Source: Copromyces sp. CBS 386.78
Taxonomy: Eukaryota; Ascomycota; Sordariomycetes; Sordariales; Sordariaceae
Assembly: GCA_030685235.1 (NCBI GenBank)
Contig: MU839212.1
Location: forward strand, 1 to 64,000
Direction of reading: 5' to 3'
Length of the DNA: 64,000 nt
Below are positions 46,264 through 59,523 of this stretch, piece after piece (the stretch's first letter is position 1; each line of letters opens with the position of its first letter). Under the pieces are notes generated by a model, which saw nothing but the letters and a program-made list of their open reading frames with translations, had not been told where the DNA came from and ran no database searches. The position numbers and the translations under genes are program-made.

Positions 46264-49200
46264 CATCAGTCGACTACCAAGTCGCTTCAGCTGGCTGGAA
46301 ACATTGGTCCGATGGATGCGAGGCGAGGGAGGAGGGACCCATCAAGGCACCCATCAAGGCACGTCGCCCTCGATTTCCTTTTTCAGCAGACAAAAAGCGA
46401 CGAGGTTGCTGTGGTGTTGTGGCACTCGGAGCCAACCATGGGCAAGCGGGGCCAGAAAAGATTGGATCGACCTCTCAGCTGTCGGCGTAGCCCACCATTA
46501 CGAGGCACGCACCAATGACACTCGGCCCGGTTATGCAGGTACGGAATCAGCGCTGATGTTGGTCAGCCATAAAATCAGGGCAGAAATCCACGCCTCTGCA
46601 GGAACAAATTCTGGGTCTGGCAGTCTCGGCGGGGGGTCGGGTATCGGGCGGCTTGGGCAAGTGGTGCCGAGTTCATAGTCACCAACAGTCCACGAAACAA
46701 ACATACAAACAACGAGGCAAAGGAATGGAAATTGCTCACCTCATATATATATATATATATAAATTGTTTGCTGCTGTGCCTTGCTAACATCCCACTTATC
46801 ATGGACATCACAGCGCGCTCCAGATGCCGTGGAAAGGACAAAGCCTGACGTCGATCATCCCGTCTTTCGACTTTTTGACAGCTTCGCTTCCGGAAAGAAC
46901 TCGAACACCCGCTCGCTCGCTCGCTCTCTCCCCGCACGCGTTTGTAACAACTTGTGTGGAGAGAGGCTCCGGACACGTGCGACATTTTGACGAAGAGGCC
47001 CGTGCCTCCCATCGGACGCCAACCCGGAGTCCGGACACGGGCTTGGACAGAGGCTGAGAATCCAACCAAGAAGAAGACTCCGTCCGTCCTACATCCCTTC
47101 CAAGCCATGCACGGCTTTTTGCCTTGTTTTTCTTCGTGCTTGAAGGATCGGCAACCATATTGAGAAGAGAGACATTTCCGGTTCAACGATTCGTCATTCC
47201 CCTCCTTCGTTGCAACTTCAACTTTTGCCTGGCTTTTGCGAGTTGCGACAATTCTTCCACGTGTAACCACTCCCGGCGCCTTCCCCATCTCGGCATACCT
47301 CCGGCAAGTTCTGGGCGTCGGTGGGCCTGAACTTTTCGCTGAACTTCAGGTTGTGGGAGCCCGGAAGGCGATCCACCCCCCCAGTCAGGCTGTAAGCGAA
47401 ATTGCGATCCGCTGCCACGGGGCGATGGAAACATCGAGGAATAGCAACAACCCTAGTGGGGAAAGCTCGGCAATGGAGTGAAGAAAAATGCTTGTTTTTC
47501 TGCCCCTTGTCTTCGAGAACTTCCAAGGCAGAAAACAAATGCTGTAATCCATTTCCGACCAAACCTCCGCGATGTATCACGATTGCTCTCTCCTATCGAG
47601 GTTGGGAAGCTACCTACCTACACTTGTGGAAGGAAATGGCCAATTCAGCGAGAAAGGTTCAGACAGCATGGCCCCCATGGCACTTGTCCATTCTTTTCGG
47701 TTGCCAATCGATAAGCATGCATGGCTTCGGGTAGCCGCTTGCATTTGAAACACCACAATTAACCCCGCAGAGAGCGCTTGGGATTCTTTGCCCATTTTTG
47801 CGCTTTCCTCCCCGGAGGTGGAGGTCAGGTCTGGATCTTTTAGTTTTCGTTCCTGCCTCAGAAAGGTGGACTGACAAGATCCGACGAACTGCCCGCGTTA
47901 ATGAACCGGCTAAAGCCATCGAAACGATATTCTACTAACTGACCTACTGCCTAACATCACTGAATGAAGATAGTGTAGTAATAGGCCACGATACTTGGAT
48001 CCGAGGAAGGGTAGCAACAACCAGGAGAGAGAATTGCCAAATTCACATCTCACCGATCTCACAAAACCAAACCACCAAAGTCTGTCAGCCATTGGCCAAG
48101 GTCACGAGGAGTAATCTTTCGTGTTCCAGATTCCCGTCCCGCCTCAAGTGTCTGTCGGCTGTCCTTGCACACATTACATATTACACTATCCATCCACATG
48201 CACACCCTGAATATGTATATTGTGAGATTGCCCCAACAGTGTTTGTATGACAGCAACTACAAAACCGCTCCCCTTCTTGTGCTTGTGTCCCTGATCGACG
48301 TGTGGAAGATTAACATTGGTAAATTGGGTTGGGTGTTTGTCAAACGTTCCAAAGGCGGGGTTGTTGGTTGTTGGTTTCTTCAAACCTGCCCTTGAAATTC
48401 ACCATGAATGGGGCCTGGTTTGTTTGTTAAAGATTTGGTCTCCAAGTGGGCTTTTCTTGGTGTTGTATTAAAGGCGGGCTTGGCCATGCCTTTCAACATA
48501 CTGCCCGCTTCAGCTTCGTCTTCTTCGTCTTCCACCTCCCTCTCTTCTTCTTCTTCTTCTTCTCTTTTTTTCCTATGCCGAACTGCACATTCCACTCTCT
48601 TGAGTCACCAGTTTCCTCCCCTATCTGCCTTACGTGCGGGCAAGCAGCGAATCTGCGAGCGGCCCGCAATAAGTAAACGACGGGTACCACCAAGCAATTA
48701 CGCAATGGAAGTTACACCGTGTTTGAGGAACGGTAGGTACATATATTGAGGGGAATCAGGATCAAAGATCTGGACCAGTATATGGTTGTGATTGTCTGTG
48801 TGTGTATGTGTTGCGTGTATGTGCATCTTCCTGTTTCTCATCAACTCCCACGTTTAATCTCACTAGATACAAGCAAGGAGGATGTATAAGAAGTCCCTAG
48901 CCGTGTCAGCGAGTGAAGTTGGTTGTTGGGGTGAGGGGACATTGATAACAAACATGGCGTTGTGTAATTTCAGACGAGAAATCACTTGGACTGACGTGAA
49001 TGGATTGAGTGCCCCTCAATGCCATATCATGCAGGCAGACGGAAAGCTAAGTAGGTATGCTGTGTCAGACAAAGTTGGATTGGAGGTATAACGACTCCCT
49101 GAGCTATCCTCATATATTAGCTTCTGGCCATTGTACTTTTGGGGTGACACGATATACTAGGCAGACAGGTTTCCCCCTTTCCCTTTAACCCGGAGAACAT

Positions 49201-49977
49201 TGAAAACTCAGTGGTAGAGCATCCACTCCTTGCCCCGTAGACCATCAAGCAGGTACCAAAGCAAGTGGATTGGGTTTCCGTAGTACTATGCTCTATTCAT
49301 TGCTTCTAGGTCTCGTTTTTGGCACTATAGGTAATGGCAGTGCCCCTGTCCCCTTTCATCGCCCTTGCAATGACTAGCCAAAGCCGATATCCAAAGGTTG
49401 AACGAATACACTGTCGAAGACCATTCATTGTCAAATCCACATCATTGTCTCTTGAAAACCAAACCGAGTTCCTGTCACTACCAACGCCGGCCCTGCTCTC
49501 CAAAGCATTATTGGCTATAATATTTATATCGCCTTTTATCTCTTCTTCATATCTTCTCTACTAGATGGGGAAAATAACAATATTTGGAAACAAAAGATCT
49601 TCAAACAAGGTCATTAGTCCCTTGAAACTGTTATATCATATCATTCTTCCGTCTTCCCTCCCTTCTCTTCCTTCCAACACTTCCCGCCAACCAAACCTTT
49701 CTTCCCCACCACTGTTTATTCCACACCCTCTTTCATCCGAAGTGTATATGTAATTTATATGCATGTAGTGCAATTGCAAATGCAAGTGCGAGTCAGCAAG
49801 GCGGAAGAATGATACCAGTCTATGCACGGGAGAGAAGGGTATTTAGCCATAGCGAATGCTGAACAAAAATCTTTCAACCATAAAGAGACGGAAAAGATCC
49901 CGGCGATATATGAAAAGAAACTCAAACGAAACGACGCCAAATCCACTTCAACTCATGGTTGAATAAATCCTCTTCTT
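46264..49977. other. 3.7 kb gene-poor region after the hAT element
   Basis: Normal composition. It contains a short (TA)n run at 46744-46761 and CT-rich runs at about 48515-48570. Scattered open frames (up to 237 codons at 46575-47288, minus) have no motifs. The right part must hold the 3' flank of the SPT23/MGA2-like gene. No RNA gene was recognised. Confidence 0.4.
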
Positions 49978-52900
49978 CTATACCCCCACTGGTTCCTGCA
50001 ATAGCTCAGAAAATGGCTGTGGCCGTGTGATCAACTGATTCTCCAGCGGCTGTGTGGCACCAAACACGTATTCCAGAGCCATCTGCAAAATGTTCCAGAT
50101 AGAGTGGTGTTCGTTGAAGACCGTGGCGAAGAGTGTGACGAGAAGGAGAGGGATCCAGATAAGATAGAGGTTCCTATCCCTACTCAGCTCCTTCTTCTTC
50201 ACGGAATGCGCCCGGCGTAGGTTCTCCTGCTGCTCCTTGGTGATGGCGTTCTTGCGACCAATTTCAAGCATGACGGGTAGCTCGGGCGACGTCTCTACTT
50301 CAGCCTCCTCATTAATCTCCGTTTGCACGTCGATTTCCACTCCGACTGTCGTGGCCGTTGTTGTCTCTATCGTCATGCTGCTGCTGCCGGCTTGATCGAA
50401 CATGGCAGCACACTTCTCGTCTGCCGCAGCTTCGGCCGCAGCCATCGCAATCGACGCCTGCTTCTCATCTGGGAACCTGCTCTGACCCTTGCCACAGCTC
50501 TCATCATAAGAGGGCGGAGGAACAGAGTTATTGTTATTGCTCATCAGACTGTGGAACCAGCCTGCAGGTTCTTTCGAGGCAGGAGGCGGCGGGGACGTTA
50601 CTTGGGTGGTGTTTGGTTCTGGCCTTGGTGCGGTAATTCCTGGAACGACGGTGGCCGCAAGGCGTTGGGCTGTCTGGTAACCAGGCAACGCTGGCATGTA
50701 GTGTACTACTGGAGGCAGCATGAACGGTAGCTGAGGGAAGTTCTGGAGGTGAAGCATTGCTGTGTGCTGCAACTGCTGTATTTGAGCCATGATAGCATTA
50801 ACAGCAGCAGCCGGACCAAGACCATCAGCAAAGGGTCGCTGCGGCTCGGTAATATTCTCGGCGGCTGCTGGCGGCGATGCGATGCTGCTACGGCGCATTT
50901 CGAGAACGGGTTCATCGTCACCATCTGTCGATTCGCTGTCCTCCGATGAATCCTCGACATCTGATGGGAACTCCGAAGAATCTTCCCGCTCTGTAGACTC
51001 GCTGACCGGCCTCTCGAGGGCCAAAGACGACATGGCTGCCGTCGTCTGCTGGAGTGATGTGAAGCTGCTGGTACTAGTAGCCCGGCTAGGTAGTGATCCG
51101 AGACTGCGAGACCTGCTGTGTAGTCGGCTAGTTGCAAGACGCTGGGCAACCTCTGGCGTCTTAGCCACGTCCGCAGCCGTGAAGCCGGATAAGGTCCGGA
51201 GCGTGTGGTCAGCACCATGAGCAACCAAAAGTCGTACAATCTCAGCATGGCCATTGAGAGCAGCCATGTGAAGAGGAGTATAACCGCCATTGTCCCGACT
51301 ATCAGGGTTCGCACCCCTAGCCAAGAGGCCTGCAGTAAACCGGCGAAGACCAAGAGAGCAGGCCAAATGTAACATGGTCTTTCTGGTGGCACCGCTAGCA
51401 AGATTCCAGTTCGGTTTGCTATTCGGAGTATCGTCCAGATCAATCGCCTCAATAACGTTGAGAATGTAGTTCTCGAAGTGTCCGTGGTTATAGGTAGGAG
51501 CACCGGAGGAAGACGAACCAGAACTCTCGTTGTTGAAGTTTTGAATGAGATCGTTGGCGAAAGAGTTAACATCTTTGCCCATCTTCTGAGCCAAGCAGGC
51601 AAGCGCAGACTTGGCCAGTTCGTCGGACCTTGTATCGACATATTCGAAGTATACTGGTTGCCCGCGTACCTGGTGATTCTTGAAGGTAACTTGGACCTTG
51701 CCAGGTGTGTCGCTTGGAGGCACCAGGCACACCAAAGATTCTGCTCCCCAGTACGTCGTCGTCGTGGCCTGCCGTCCGCCAAACATGACTACAATGCCCT
51801 GGGAAAAGCCGCCACCCAGCACTGTGACTTCAAATCCGCCATCCACCGATCCTTGATGCGGGATTACCTTGAACAGTTTGACAGGAACGGGAGCTTCCGC
51901 AGAAGGCATTGGATTAGCAACCGGTGCGGGAGCTGGTGCTGGCGCCGTCGCGAATGGGCTGCCCACCGCTGAGCGCATAAGGGGGCTCAGTAAATTACCA
52001 CCATTAGTGTTTTGCCAATGACTTGGGCTCTGAGCGCGACTTGGGTTTCCTGATGTGGGATTGGCGAAGAAGCTGAGACCCTGGTTGCCGGGCAAGGTGA
52101 ACATTGCTTGATCGTTATTATCGTTTGAAGGCGGCGAGCCGCCAGTGTACGACATCGTCGCTGCGCCAGTAGCAAGGGGCGGTGGGTTAAACTGCTGTTG
52201 GCTCGCGTCTGAAGGCCGGGAAAAGTGCCTCTGAACTGGCGGGACAAAGGCTGCCGAGGCTGATGATGCTGGTTTAGCTACCGCCGCCACGTTGGACACT
52301 TGCTGTGGGGGCATTGGGGCGATCGGTTCTACTGGTGTCATCGTAAGATTGCCAACTCTTCTCTTTTTGCTCGAAGTTGTGATCGGTCGGATTGGTGATG
52401 GGGGCTGAGGGATCTCTTGGTTAGGCGTAGTAACGGCAACCGGAGGTACAGCACTGGGCTGTTTTCGCTTGAGTTGTGGTTGGATTTCGCGAGAAGGAGG
52501 AGGAGGAGTGGGTCGTCCGTTCGAAGCAGGAGGGTTAACAGTGCCATTCTGCGGTTGGTCTGGAATAAACTCGTCGTCCACTTGCGGAGAGTCTCGCGTC
52601 TTGTGATCATCGGTAATGACGATCGGGGACGAAAGCTGTTGGGCAATGTAGTTGCCCTCATGGTCGACGATGGTGAAAATGACCTGGAAACCTTTCTTCT
52701 TATCGTTGTGGTGGCGGCCATAGCACGCTATTCTGATGTAGAATTCCACGTGGTAGGCGTTCACTTCTTCAGGCTTTGGCTCATGCCACTCCTGAATTTC
52801 GGCGGCGTTGAACACAATGATCCTGTCCGATTCGAAGGATCGCCAATATTCATCTTCCTCCACATTTTTCACCTTCTTCCGCCCAGCTCGCTTCGACTCA

Positions 52901-54225
52901 CGCCTGATACACTTTTGACAAATTCGAATCTCGCCACCATCATGGCCCGGCAGCTCATCTTCGGTATCCGGCCTCGGTTCCCCCTTGACTTGACGTTGCG
53001 CACCCAAGCGGGCTCGCATTAGAGCCTTCTTCTTCAAATCGGGATTCTCCATTGCGCTCGTGCAAACAACGACGGCATGCAACTCCAGTCTCTCAGGCGA
53101 TGGTGGTGGAAGAGGTCGAGCCATCTGCTTGACCTTGCTGATGTATTGCGTTGGAAGGTGAAGTTTCTTGACGCCGTGAGGAAGAGGAAAGAGAGCGAGC
53201 CTGTACTTGGCTTGTGTCTCAACTCTCATTTTGGGGATTTCGACATCTCCGTTGGCGTTTCCAGCCCCGTCTTTCTTCCGCATCCTGTCCATCAGTAGGA
53301 CATCTAGGTGATAGGGAGGACCGCCAAAGCCGCTAGGCATCTGAGGAATATTCATGGGCATCCCGTGCGGCATGAACGAAATGCCACGGCCATCAGGCGG
53401 CATATGTGGAATGCTATAGGTAAATGCTGGCCAGTGCGAGCCGGGTACCATGAACTGCGGTATGCCATGCATCGGTAGGTTGGCAACCGGCCCCGGGATG
53501 ACCTGCGACATGTGTTGGGCAGTCGCCATGTTTATCCCTGAAGCTTGTTCTTGGGGTCCGTCTGTTACCATAGCATCGGGCTGAACCATGGAGTAATGCT
53601 GCAAAAGTAATTAGAATTTTCTGACAACAAATCAAATCACAGAATCACTCACCCTCTGAGCCTGTTCAGGCGCTACATATTGCATCAAAGGTTGTGGGTT
53701 GCGTGGGTTTTGTGGTGATAGTCCATCTCGCATCGAAGCAACTGGGCTGGGACTGTTGTCGTACGGACTGGCCATGAATTCGTTGGTGTGTGCTGGTGTG
53801 ACCTCGGTCGGCTTAATATCGGAAGGGTCAATAGTGAGACTGTCCATCGACGTCGATGACGAAGACATGGAATTCCTTGATGTGGCGGGTGCGGATTCCG
53901 GGCTCGTCTGAACATCCGGCGAAGCGAACTGCATCTGCGGTGATCGGTAGCCGTCTTCATAGTTCTGGTCTAGTTGCTGGTCAAGATCGAACGGGGTGTT
54001 TTCGGCCGTAAAGTGTGAGGCTTCCGTGAACTGTGACGCGCCGTAGAGACTGGCAGCGGGACTCATGTCGTCAGAATCGAAGATGCATGCCTGGTTCGTG
54101 TTGAAATCTGTACCAGCAAGAGCGCCATCGGGAGCTTCTTGGTTCGACCAGGGCTGATATCCATCGACATTTAGAAATTCTGCGAAGTCGCTCTCCCCCG
54201 ACCTGTTGTTATTAAAGCTTGGCAT
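49978..54225 (-). CDS. SPT23/MGA2-like membrane-tethered transcription factor (IPT/TIG, ankyrin, TM)
   Basis: In yeast, Spt23/Mga2 sit in the ER membrane, are ubiquitinated and proteasome-processed in response to membrane lipid state, and activate OLE1 desaturase. Exon 1 is 54225-53653 and exon 2 is 53598-49978; the 54-base phase-0 intron is GTGAGT..CAG; 1397 residues. Order: Ser/Asp-rich disordered start (1-190); conserved N-terminal region (KYRLALFPLPHG, RIIVFNAAEIQEWHEP, FQVIFTIVDHEG, ~320-525); Pro/Ser-rich linker; IPT/TIG domain (~767-850, VIPHQGSVDGGFEVTVLG); two ankyrin repeats (~930-1000, YTPLHMAALNGHAEIVRLL); acidic EDSSEDSESTDGDDE; C-terminal transmembrane helix (~1335-1356, LYLIWIPLLLVTLFATVF). 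The full architecture argues for conserved function. Confidence 0.93.
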
Positions 54226-56874
54226 GGCTCTCGATTGCGATGATGAGTGGACGTTGTCGATGATGTGCTATAGTGGAACAGCTTGCGGAAGCCAACCGGT
54301 GTGGCTGTTCCCGGCACCCGTCGTGACCCGGCCTTGAACCAGATGAAATTCTTCCGCGTCGGTCGAAGATGGGATGACTTGGTAACACGTGGTGTTGATG
54401 TTGTTGGCGCTCCGTTTCCTAGTCGTGGCGGGTCTCGTGGCAGCCCGTTGCCATCTGCTTTCGTGCGGCGCAGGGCAGAATCGCGGTCGTGGGTCGCGGG
54501 AGTGCAACAAGTCAATGTGTCCCCCGACGAGATGACGACCGCGGCAAGTATATAAAGGAGAAATCGAAAACTTGTACGGGCGATTCGAGCTTCACAGGTG
54601 GTGGAGCTGGATGATGCAGTGTCGAAATGATGGGCTGGAGCAAGTAGCGATGTGTTTCGCGGACAGCAAATCGAGGTCGAAAGGCGGTAAGCGAAAATGA
54701 GAAGCGGGGGGTCAATTGACGGTGCAGATGTCCCGTCGCAAGCAGCTGGCGAGCGAAGCGGGAAGAGCAAGCTGGAAGAAGATGTGGACGGCAAAGGAGC
54801 GCAATCGGCGACGGGACGAGCGACAACAAAAGGGACGACGGATTATTCGGTAATCGGGACTCGTTGTTGCGACGAGAGATATTTGAGGTAACGCGAGATG
54901 CAAGGGGCGCGCAATTGCCGGCTACGTCTGTTTATGAAGGAGGTGGGTGTCGGGTGGTAGAGGCGGTTTTTGGTGTTTCCAGTTTCTAGTTTCTGGTGGG
55001 AGCGGGAGAGAGGCAAATGCTGTTAGAGGAACTAAAACCAGAGTCTGGTTGCGAATGGATTTGGAGAAGGGCATGGACCGTGACTGGCCTGCAATACGTG
55101 ACGGGCTCGGGTCGGGGATCACATCCAATGATGAGGTGGGAAGAAGAGGGGACGAACTTGAAAGTGGAAGTGCCAAAATGGTGGGCTGGAGCGGGAGGTC
55201 GACGAGGCCCGATGAACTGGCGCAACGAACATGAAGCGAAAAAGAGTGGAGTTCCAGGGGGGGCGCTATCAAGCAAATGGAAAAGTGAGAGTGGCTGACG
55301 ACTGAGCTGTTGGGTGGGCAGTGGATAGTGTTTGTGGGGATTGCGGCACTAACTAGATATCACGGAAAGATGCCGGATGACTGTTAGCAAAGAGGCCAAT
55401 TGTGCACATATCATAACACGCAGATATATCCCCAAAGCTCCAGCATCTCACAGGTCGAAGAAAAATCGTCGTCTCCTTTCATGGTGGAGTCAATATTGGC
55501 TGTTGGGCAGCGAGTCTGCGAGTTACAAAACATCTCAGCACCGTCTTCGCGGTTCCGGAAATCTTCTCCAGCTCGACTGGTCCGCCAAGATGACCAAGAT
55601 GCAAGAGGGTGAAAAGAGAAAGAGGAGGGAACAAAAATTTCACGAAATCCGCACGAAATCTCGAGCTAACAAGATTCTCTCAACGTCTTGAGTCACACAC
55701 AGCGTGGATGGGTCGATGCGTTCGGTGCATTTCTCGTGGTGATGGCGCTGCCTCGCATGCGTCCAACAACAACTGCAGCAGTACCTAACCACGCTGATCC
55801 GTCACATTTCCAAACTCCTCTCCCACGCTGTAGATGATTCGGACGGGATGACATGCAGCATACAAGATGCCGTTATACCCATTTCTGCCTACTCTCGATA
55901 ATATTGCATCTCCTATCTTCAGATCTCTTCGCATTTAGAACCATTCCGGAAAATCTGGAACCGGCAGAAAGAAGCGCGATATCCCTCATACGTACCCAGC
56001 ACCTACTAGCCAACTGATTCGTAGTAGGAGAAAGAAAAATCATGCATGCCAGGATGCAACATGATCACTTCTTGACAGCCTCCAAAGAGGGGAAAATCAA
56101 GGGACCAACAACAGCCGCTAGTTTCCTCCGCGGCCGGGACGCTAACTACACTAAAAAATGACACCACACTGTCACCACACTAGACACTAGGGCTAGCCGA
56201 ACAGTGATCGGCCAAACAATCCGGATCATCTGCGGAGCTGCGGAGTCGGAATTGAACCGAGCGACGATGGCCCGGCCCATCGGAACCGGCCCGGTATGTG
56301 GAGGGGGCGGACCGGGTGCTGTGCGGATGTGGTGCGGATGTGCCGATCGGTTAACGGAGGTCTGCGGGGTTTTGATAACCGGAAGTCGTTGGGACCGGGG
56401 CTCGTGACCGGCGGGAGGGGAAGAGTGCGTTTGGCAAAATACAGGACACTTTGTAGTGAATTGAAAGATAATAGTCAACTTGCTCAAGGAGCTGGTGACG
56501 TCAAAGGGTACTCTGGCATTTGCGTTTATTTCCATGTGCGTCTGCTAAGCACTTTTCTGTTCTCACGGTGTTGACCATCGTCTAAAGTTGGTGGTCATCC
56601 AGATTCTCCCCATCTAAGATACACTCCACCCCATCTACTTCCCCTTACCCCTTTCAAAACAAAGCTTCTACCCCCTATAATCTATAAGCTTCTCGTCAGA
56701 TCCGATACCCGACCCGCCTCCCTCTCTTTCCCCCTTCAACCTTTTTTTTCCAACTTCTCCCCTTCAACGTCTCCTCTACAACGTCTCCGTTAAAACGTCT
56801 CCTCTTCAACCCCCCCTTATCTAACATGAAGTCTTGCGACATACCGACGACATGATTCGACCAGCCCAGCAAGC
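54226..56874. other. intergenic region upstream of the SPT23/MGA2-like gene
   Basis: 2.6 kb between the transcription factor start codon and the 3' end of the antiporter gene, both on the minus strand. On the minus strand, 54226-54900 is C/T-rich like a 5' leader. CT-rich tracts at about 56630-56815 lie in the antiporter 3' flank. No gene was recognised. Confidence 0.4.
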
Positions 56875-58857
56875 CTACTGTTTGACATCAACCGTGCTCC
56901 CACCGCCAAGCGTCGGCGCGCTCCCAACACCCTGGCTGTTATCATCCGGAAAGCGAATAGACCGTCCCGGCGCTCGGCTATGAGACTTGGAAGCCGCCGC
57001 CTCGCGAGCCGCCGGCGTGGCCGAAACACCTCTTCCTCGCCTTTCGCTATCCAGAATCGAACTGCTCGAGTTGGCAGAAGTAGTACCAAGCCTAGGTTGA
57101 GGTGCACCCTGTGCCTCTGATTCAGCAGCACTAGCTTCAGAGGCAGGTTGATTGCGAATAATGGCTCCACCGATTCTGTAAACGGGACGTGTCAACGAAA
57201 TCCCTTGCTGACTGTTGTCGTCGACTTCACCATGTCTCTCTGCATCATGTCCGTCTTGGGATCGCCGGTGCCTCATGCCGGTGATGAAGGTATTGACCCG
57301 GCTGCCAATGTTAAACGACGGCAACGGTCCGCCGCTAGAGCGCCTAGATTCCGGAAGCACCGAGCGCGCTGGTGATGCGTTACCGCTCCTGAGACCCTTG
57401 GAGAGCGTGCGAGGGAGATGGAACCCGAGTTTTCCCACAGGGATGCTAAGGCCGTGAACGACGATGCTGCAGATAGCGATGAACCAAACCACCACCACCA
57501 CCGTCTCCGCCAAGTCCTTGATGTCCTCGCGCGGTTCTCCGTCAGGGCCGTCCATGCCCCTTAGGAACTCGAGCGTGATGTACAGGTAGAAGATAGCCGA
57601 GACGCCCACGGGGCCGAAGAAGCCCACGAAGATGGCCTGCTTCGCGCCCTCGATCTGGGGAATAATCTTGCGGCCCCACGGGATCTTGTGCGCGATGAAC
57701 ACCCACGGCAAGCGCCTCAATAACAAAACCAGGATGCCCAGCACGATGAGCCGGTAGATTTGGATACCGACACCGTTGCGCAGGAACATTTCCCAGGGGC
57801 ACACGGCGCCGTACCACATGAAGATGGTGACGTTGAGCAGCATGTCAATGGTGGGCTGCAGCGAGTCATCGAGCGTCTCCAGTCGGAACCAGTCGTCCCA
57901 GGTGAACACGTTGCCCGCGATGAAGCACGCAAGCACGTCGTCGCTGCCAATCATGCCGCATGTGCCCGTGATGAAGAGCGCCAGCGAGATGGCAAACACC
58001 AAAAAGCTCTCGCGGTCGACGAACTTGCGCTCCTCAGCCCAGTGGAGCAGTTCTTTCGCGATCCAGCCGACTGCGGCGCCGTAGACGATGGACAGGATGA
58101 TGGTGTACACCCACGTCTCGTAGAACCAGAGCGCCATGGCCCTCCCGGCGCCAGCGCCGTCACCCGGGTAGTCATGCCCGATATACTTGATGAGGTACAG
58201 GGCAAAGAAGAGAAAGGGGTAGCCGAGTCCGTCGTTGGCGCCCGACTCAGCAACGATGATCCGCTGCAGCTCCTTGGGTACGTTATGATCGGCGAATCGG
58301 CCCTTGACGATGACGTTGGAGAGAACCGGGTCTGTGGGCGTCACGCACGAGCCGATAACCAGTGCCTTCAGGAAGCCCATGCCGTTGGGGCCGAAGCTGG
58401 GAACCAGAGCCCAGACGAGCAGGCTGGTTGCGATCCACATCATGAACATGATAGGGCCGAGTAGCACGGTGAGAGGGCGCCATTGCTCTTTCAGATATCT
58501 GCTAGGAAGTTGGACGCCAGCGAGGACAAGCTGCACGCCGAGGACGAGCCGGGAGAACGCGAGGGTGATTTCCTGCAAGGTGAGGGGGTCATAGTCGGCG
58601 TAAACGAGGGGACGTATGAAGTTGGCGGCACGTGGGGAGAAAGCAACGCCGACCAATAAGGAGATGACTACAGTTCGAGAAAGAATGTTAGTGAAAATGG
58701 TCGGAGGTTTTGACGCCGAAGTGTTGTAGATGTACTTACAGGCTTCAGACATGTAGTAGCTCTCCTTGCAGAGGTATGAAACCAGCCCAAAGAGCGAGAT
58801 CCATCCTCCTAGGACGCTCAACACAATGTTGAAGTTAGTGACGGCTAAGGCTGGCAT
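56875..58857 (-). CDS. plasma-membrane Na+/H+ (K+/H+) antiporter, Nha1/Sod2 type
   Basis: A CPA1-family antiporter exporting Na+/K+ in exchange for protons. Exon 1 is 58857-58740 and exon 2 is 58667-56875; removing the 72-base intron (GTAAGT..TAG) restores the family sequence MSEAFISLLVGVAFSP; 636 residues. About 12 membrane helices cover residues ~10-440. Motifs: FNIVLSVLGGWISLFGLVSY, VTPTDPVLSN, ESGANDGLGYPFLF, and the ion-binding pair in MIGSDDVLACFIAG (~280) followed by NVFTWDDWF. The hydrophilic C-terminal tail (~200 residues) is Ser/Arg-rich and shorter than the yeast Nha1 tail. The start Met (MPALAVTNFNIVL) matches the family start. Confidence 0.94.
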   Translation of the reverse strand: MPALAVTNFNIVLSVLGGWISLFGLVSYLCKESYYMSEACKYIYNTSASKPPTIFTNILSRTVVISLLVGVAFSPRAANFIRPLVYADYDPLTLQEITLAFSRLVLGVQLVLAGVQLPSRYLKEQWRPLTVLLGPIMFMMWIATSLLVWALVPSFGPNGMGFLKALVIGSCVTPTDPVLSNVIVKGRFADHNVPKELQRIIVAESGANDGLGYPFLFFALYLIKYIGHDYPGDGAGAGRAMALWFYETWVYTIILSIVYGAAVGWIAKELLHWAEERKFVDRESFLVFAISLALFITGTCGMIGSDDVLACFIAGNVFTWDDWFRLETLDDSLQPTIDMLLNVTIFMWYGAVCPWEMFLRNGVGIQIYRLIVLGILVLLLRRLPWVFIAHKIPWGRKIIPQIEGAKQAIFVGFFGPVGVSAIFYLYITLEFLRGMDGPDGEPREDIKDLAETVVVVVWFIAICSIVVHGLSIPVGKLGFHLPRTLSKGLRSGNASPARSVLPESRRSSGGPLPSFNIGSRVNTFITGMRHRRSQDGHDAERHGEVDDNSQQGISLTRPVYRIGGAIIRNQPASEASAAESEAQGAPQPRLGTTSANSSSSILDSERRGRGVSATPAAREAAASKSHSRAPGRSIRFPDDNSQGVGSAPTLGGGSTVDVKQ

Positions 58858-59523
58858 CTTGCAGATCGGTCTTCCAAGACTGCTAAGACTTCCAAGATTC
58901 TTGTCTCACCAAAGCCAAGTTCAAGCCAAGACGATGATCGCAAATCGTAAAGCTTGTTTCGATATCTTGATGGAGTCCTTTGTGGATCAGATGTTATTGT
59001 CGAGTGAGTTCTACAACTATGTGTGAATTGTATTTCGACGTGTAAACGTCAACCGGGCTTGATATTTGCACAGCAGTGTAAAGCATATGTTATTGAGCCA
59101 TCGAAAAGAAGGCGAGCTGAGTGAAGGTAGTCTCGACCAAGCAGATCATGGGAACGGGACGTGTTTGCCAGTTTGTAGACAGAAAGTGTCACTCCGAGAA
59201 GCCTACTGACTATCCAGCTGTTCAGATGGATGTGCTCTCGGCTTCTTCGCAGTATGGATGGAATTGGCGGTGTCGTCGGCGGTGAGGTTCGTGACACGGA
59301 TGGCGAGGAATCTTGGAGCGGATGCACTCAGCAAAAAAGTAATGTGAAGATTGATAAACTGAAGTAACAAGTAGTATCTTGTCGAGATCCCTTCGCAGAC
59401 AATTTCTTGAAACTGTCAGCTGTGGCCTTTCCTATGATGAGGGGAAGGAACGAGGAGGTGAAGGTTGAAGAAGCACAAGAAGAGATAATAGGATCCGGTG
59501 AGACCCGTGAGGCTAGGTCATTA
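58858..59523. promoter_or_regulatory. 5' flank of the antiporter gene up to the pogo-like element
   Basis: About 670 bases of normal composition carry the antiporter promoter. No specific site was recognised. The transposon block starts near 59524. Confidence 0.4.

Noticed and set aside
46575..47288. Open frame of 237 codons on the minus strand
   Set aside because: The translated (TA)n run gives YIYIYIYE and there are no conserved motifs; judged non-coding.
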